A DNA stretch of 42,975 nt from positions 1 through 42,975 of the forward strand of contig CAYWXK010000034.1 of assembly GCA_964462515.1 (NCBI GenBank), read 5' to 3'. Made by a program: the position numbers and the translations under genes. Under the pieces are notes generated by a model that worked only from the letters and a program-made list of their open reading frames with translations, had not been told where the DNA came from and did not search any database. Of the stretch, positions 40,769 to 42,975 are shown one piece after another; position 1 is the first letter of the stretch; each line of letters starts with the position of its first letter. This stretch comes from CAYWXK01 sp964462515. GTDB lineage: Bacteria > Planctomycetota > Phycisphaerae > Sedimentisphaerales > Anaerobacaceae.

Positions 40769-41577
40769 ATGAAACGTATACGGTATAAGGCATTTACGTT
40801 GATAGAGTTATTGGTGGTTATTGCCGTCATCGCAATACTGATGGCGATATTGATGCCGGTCCTCAAGAGAGCAAAAGAGCAGGCCAAGCGTGCGGTTTGT
40901 TTTAACAACCTCAGGCAGTTGGGACTTGCCTGGCTTTTGTATGCGGATGACTACGATGGCAAGATTATGAACGGTGATGGCGGCACTGACCACGGCAGAG
41001 AAATTGCCTGGGTCGGTAAGTGTTGGGACAATTATGGGTCGGGTATACAATTACCTGTGGCTGACCAAATCACCGCGATTAAAAGAGGCGCGATGTGGCG
41101 CTATTCTAAAGACCTGAAACTATACAGATGCCCGACCGGTTACCGCGGAGAGATGCTCACCTATTTACTATAATGGATTCTATGAATGCTTATCCTCAGC
41201 CTGGTGATACCCGTGGCAGAGGTCCGGTGCAAAACCTAATACTTAAGAGTAAGGAACAGATTAAAAACGCGCCTTATAGAATCGTCTTTCTTGATGAAGG
41301 ATGGGTAACTCCGGATAGTTACGCCGTCCATTACGACCAGGAGGTATGGTGGGACGACCCCAAGTGCCGACACGGTGACGGAATAACCGTCGGCATGGCG
41401 GACGGTCACACCGAATACTGGAAATGGAAAGGCATCGAGACAATAAAGTTCGGCAGGAATGCCACGTGGATTTACCTCGGCGGTCTTACGCCTACAACAC
41501 CTGCAGGGCGTGAGGATTTACACAATATGCAGAAGTCCTGCTGGGGGGGATTCGGATACACGCCAACTATTCCTTGA
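40769..41577 (+). pseudogene. H-X9-DG pseudopilin, copy 3, frameshifted
   Basis: The prepilin N-terminus (YKA then FTLIELLVVIAVIAILMAIL) and middle are intact to RCPTGYRGEMLTY, then the frame stops at 41171-41173. The rest continues in another frame from IMDSMNAYPQPG through HGDGITVGMADG (H-X9-DG) to the end at 41577. Comparison with copy 4 (RTYSIVDSMNG) places the shift at 41165-41166, as two extra bases or one lost. It starts at ATG 40769 with GGGAG upstream. It may be a recent pseudogene or a base error. Confidence 0.85.
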
Positions 41578-41700
41578 TAATTGAGGTTTTTATGTGGTGC
41601 TTATTGTCTGAAAATTAGTAAAAAATCAAGTTTTTGCGGTTTGTTGCCCTTTATTGCAGTAACCAGCCATAATGAGGAGGGCTAAAGAAGCAATTATTTC

Positions 41701-41729
41701 TGGACGAAATCAGGTAAAGATGTTATAAT
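41701..41729 (+). promoter_or_regulatory. Promoter of pseudopilin copy 4
   Basis: TGGACG (41701-41706), 17 bases, perfect TATAAT (41724-41729). The transcript would start near 41736, 60 bases before the ATG. It shows that copy 4 can be expressed on its own. Confidence 0.65.
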
Positions 41730-41795
41730 CAGAAAAGTTTAATATAAGGTAAATAGGTAAAAGTAAAATTAACAATATACTCAAGGAGCATTAAG

Positions 41796-42641
41796 ATGTT
41801 TAAGCAAAAAGGTTTTACGTTGATAGAGCTTTTGGTGGTTATTGCAATTATTGCCATACTAATGTCCATCTTGATGCCTTCCCTCAACAGGGCAAGAGAG
41901 CAGGGTAAGCGGGCAAATTGTCTTTTCGATATGAAGCAGTTGGCGTTCGCCTGGACTTTGTATGCGGATGAAAACGACGACAGGATTGTCAACGGCGAGG
42001 CACTTTGGGACCCAACCGGGAATCCGGCGGCGCCTGTCCCCACGAGCGGTCGCCATCTAAATGAGAGATGGTGGGTGGGCAACGATTGCGCCCAGAATTA
42101 TATGACGCAGGCAGAACAACGACCCCCGGACATTCAAATAGCGGCTGTACGGGCCGGGGCACTATATCAATATTGCAAAAATGAAAAGCTTTACCGCTGT
42201 CCAACCGGTATTCGCGGAGAGATGCGGACGTATTCCATAGTTGATTCTATGAATGGTCTGCCCAGAGATGGAACTTATAATGGTAACGCAGGAGTGGTAG
42301 TGAACAGGGTGGTATTGTGGGTTAAGAAGAAGATTGAGATTACAGTTCCGGGCCCGACATTTAGAGCAGTTTTTATTGACGAAGGCAGGGTAACTCCGGA
42401 TAGCTATGCCGTCCATTACATAAATAACCGATGGTGGGACCCGCCCCACGTTCGGCATGGTGACGGAACGGACCTTTCTTTTGCCGATGGCCACAGCGAA
42501 TACTGGAAGTATAAAGGTAAGAAAACGATAGCGACAGGCAAAAAAGCCAACCCAGACCATCAGATGCAGCCCGAGACCGCCGATGAGTTCGAGGACCTGC
42601 AGAGGATGCAAAAGGCCGTTTGGGGCAGATTGGGATATTAA
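41796..42641 (+). CDS. H-X9-DG pseudopilin, copy 4
   Basis: 281 residues. KQKG then FTLIELLVVIAIIAILMSIL, the only copy with the usual Gly before the cleavage site. The body is similar to copies 1 and 3 (CLFDMKQLAFAW, YRCPTGIRGEMRTYSIVDSMNG, VTPDSYAVHYINNRWWD) with HGDGTDLSFADG (H-X9-DG), and it ends AVWGRLGY. The ATG at 41796 has AAGGAG upstream and its own promoter. It is probably exported and processed by a prepilin peptidase encoded elsewhere. Confidence 0.9.
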   Translation: MFKQKGFTLIELLVVIAIIAILMSILMPSLNRAREQGKRANCLFDMKQLAFAWTLYADENDDRIVNGEALWDPTGNPAAPVPTSGRHLNERWWVGNDCAQNYMTQAEQRPPDIQIAAVRAGALYQYCKNEKLYRCPTGIRGEMRTYSIVDSMNGLPRDGTYNGNAGVVVNRVVLWVKKKIEITVPGPTFRAVFIDEGRVTPDSYAVHYINNRWWDPPHVRHGDGTDLSFADGHSEYWKYKGKKTIATGKKANPDHQMQPETADEFEDLQRMQKAVWGRLGY

Positions 42642-42650
42642 CACGATTAG

Positions 42651-42674
42651 ATGGTTAAACGGTTAATTGGTTAA
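42651..42674 (+). repeat. Octad tandem repeat after the pseudopilins
   Basis: Three 8-bp units: ATGGTTAA, ACGGTTAA, TTGGTTAA. It begins ten bases after the stop of copy 4. No partner arm is seen. Confidence 0.7.
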
Positions 42675-42745
42675 GTGTTTAGCGGGGCAAAGTTTTTTTA
42701 TTGTTTTGTGTCGTGGTTGCAGCACGAGGCGGCAAATTGTCATAT

Positions 42746-42943
42746 CTAAACGCGCCCTTTTGCGGTTATTAGCGCAGCCAGAAGGATGTGTCTTAGTCTA
42801 TCGGGGCTGGCGTTGTTAAGGTAGTCCTCAGTAAAATCCAGCCTAAATCGGCCTTTGAAATTCTTGATTCGCTTCTTAAGCTGCTCCTTATCCAACAAGG
42901 TTATTGAAACAGCAGCCTGTTCAAAATATCCGCTCGAAGCCAT
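42746..42943 (-). CDS. Small unknown protein
   Basis: 65 residues with natural composition and a plausible ribosome binding site (GAGAGG upstream of ATG 42943). It has a helical, amphipathic look: LLDKEQLKKRIKNFKGRF, then LDFTEDYLNNASPDRLRHILLAALI. No membrane segment or motif I can name. It may be a small conserved protein of this lineage, but I do not recognise it. Confidence 0.55.
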   Translation of the reverse strand: MASSGYFEQAAVSITLLDKEQLKKRIKNFKGRFRLDFTEDYLNNASPDRLRHILLAALITAKGRV

Positions 42944-42975
42944 CTCACTTGCCTCTCAAAAGTTACCCGCATCAG

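Overview
The window looks like chromosomal DNA of a Gram-negative member of the Planctomycetes, most likely of the Phycisphaerae or Sedimentisphaerales type. The evidence is four tandem type II/IV pseudopilin genes with the H-X9-DG motif at the right end, an LpxC-FabZ fusion inside a lipid A / BamA / Skp block, a 3-gene foldase and membrane protein operon of planctomycete type, and long oxidoreductases of a kind common in that phylum. The assignment is an inference from gene content; there is no rRNA here to confirm it.

Layout. 1-1645 (minus strand): the start of a DNA methyltransferase, then a VIT/CCC1-like membrane protein and a DUF502 membrane protein. 2036-3224: a STAS protein and RNase III. 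3273-6143 (minus): two small membrane proteins and a SurA/PpiD-like anchored foldase in a tightly coupled operon. 6931-14318: tRNA-Gln, glmU, prs, rplY, pth, rpsF, ssb, rpsR, rplI and dnaB, a housekeeping run for precursor synthesis, ribosome and replication. 14447-21732: bamA, skp-like ompH, lpxD, lpxC/fabZ, lpxA and a Gfo/Idh dehydrogenase, together an outer-membrane biogenesis block. 21883-25598: endonuclease V and uvrA, divergent DNA repair genes. 25.65-32.06 kb: a redox cluster of an Old-Yellow-Enzyme/GltD-type iron-sulfur flavoprotein, a short-chain dehydrogenase, a KDPG-aldolase-like enzyme and a fumarate-reductase-like flavoprotein, probably an uncharacterised catabolic pathway; mtnA follows. 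33.27-38.11 kb: a methyltransferase-GT2 fusion, two methyltransferases and a GT-C membrane glycosyltransferase, probably a lipid-linked sugar pathway. 38.25-38.52 kb (minus): a NifU-type scaffold. 38.97-42.64 kb: the pseudopilin array, one copy broken. 42.75-42.94 kb (minus): a small unknown protein.

The most unusual signal lies between and partly inside the genes. Many intergenic spaces hold short degenerate tandem repeats with a strict 7-bp or 8-bp period. The unit differs from place to place, and they are often arranged as two inverted arms. Small GC-rich palindromes and GTTCGAC...GTCGAA elements sit beside or within them, in one case as a clean 40-bp insertion into another repeat copy. 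These repeats supply or overlap the start region of several genes (glmU, the GTG-start oxidoreductase, mtnA, rplI, bamA). In bamA the two arms appear to encode both the basic and the hydrophobic part of the signal peptide. In-frame palindromic insertions are also visible in bamA, the large flavoprotein and ssb. No transposase, CRISPR array, rRNA or prophage gene was found.
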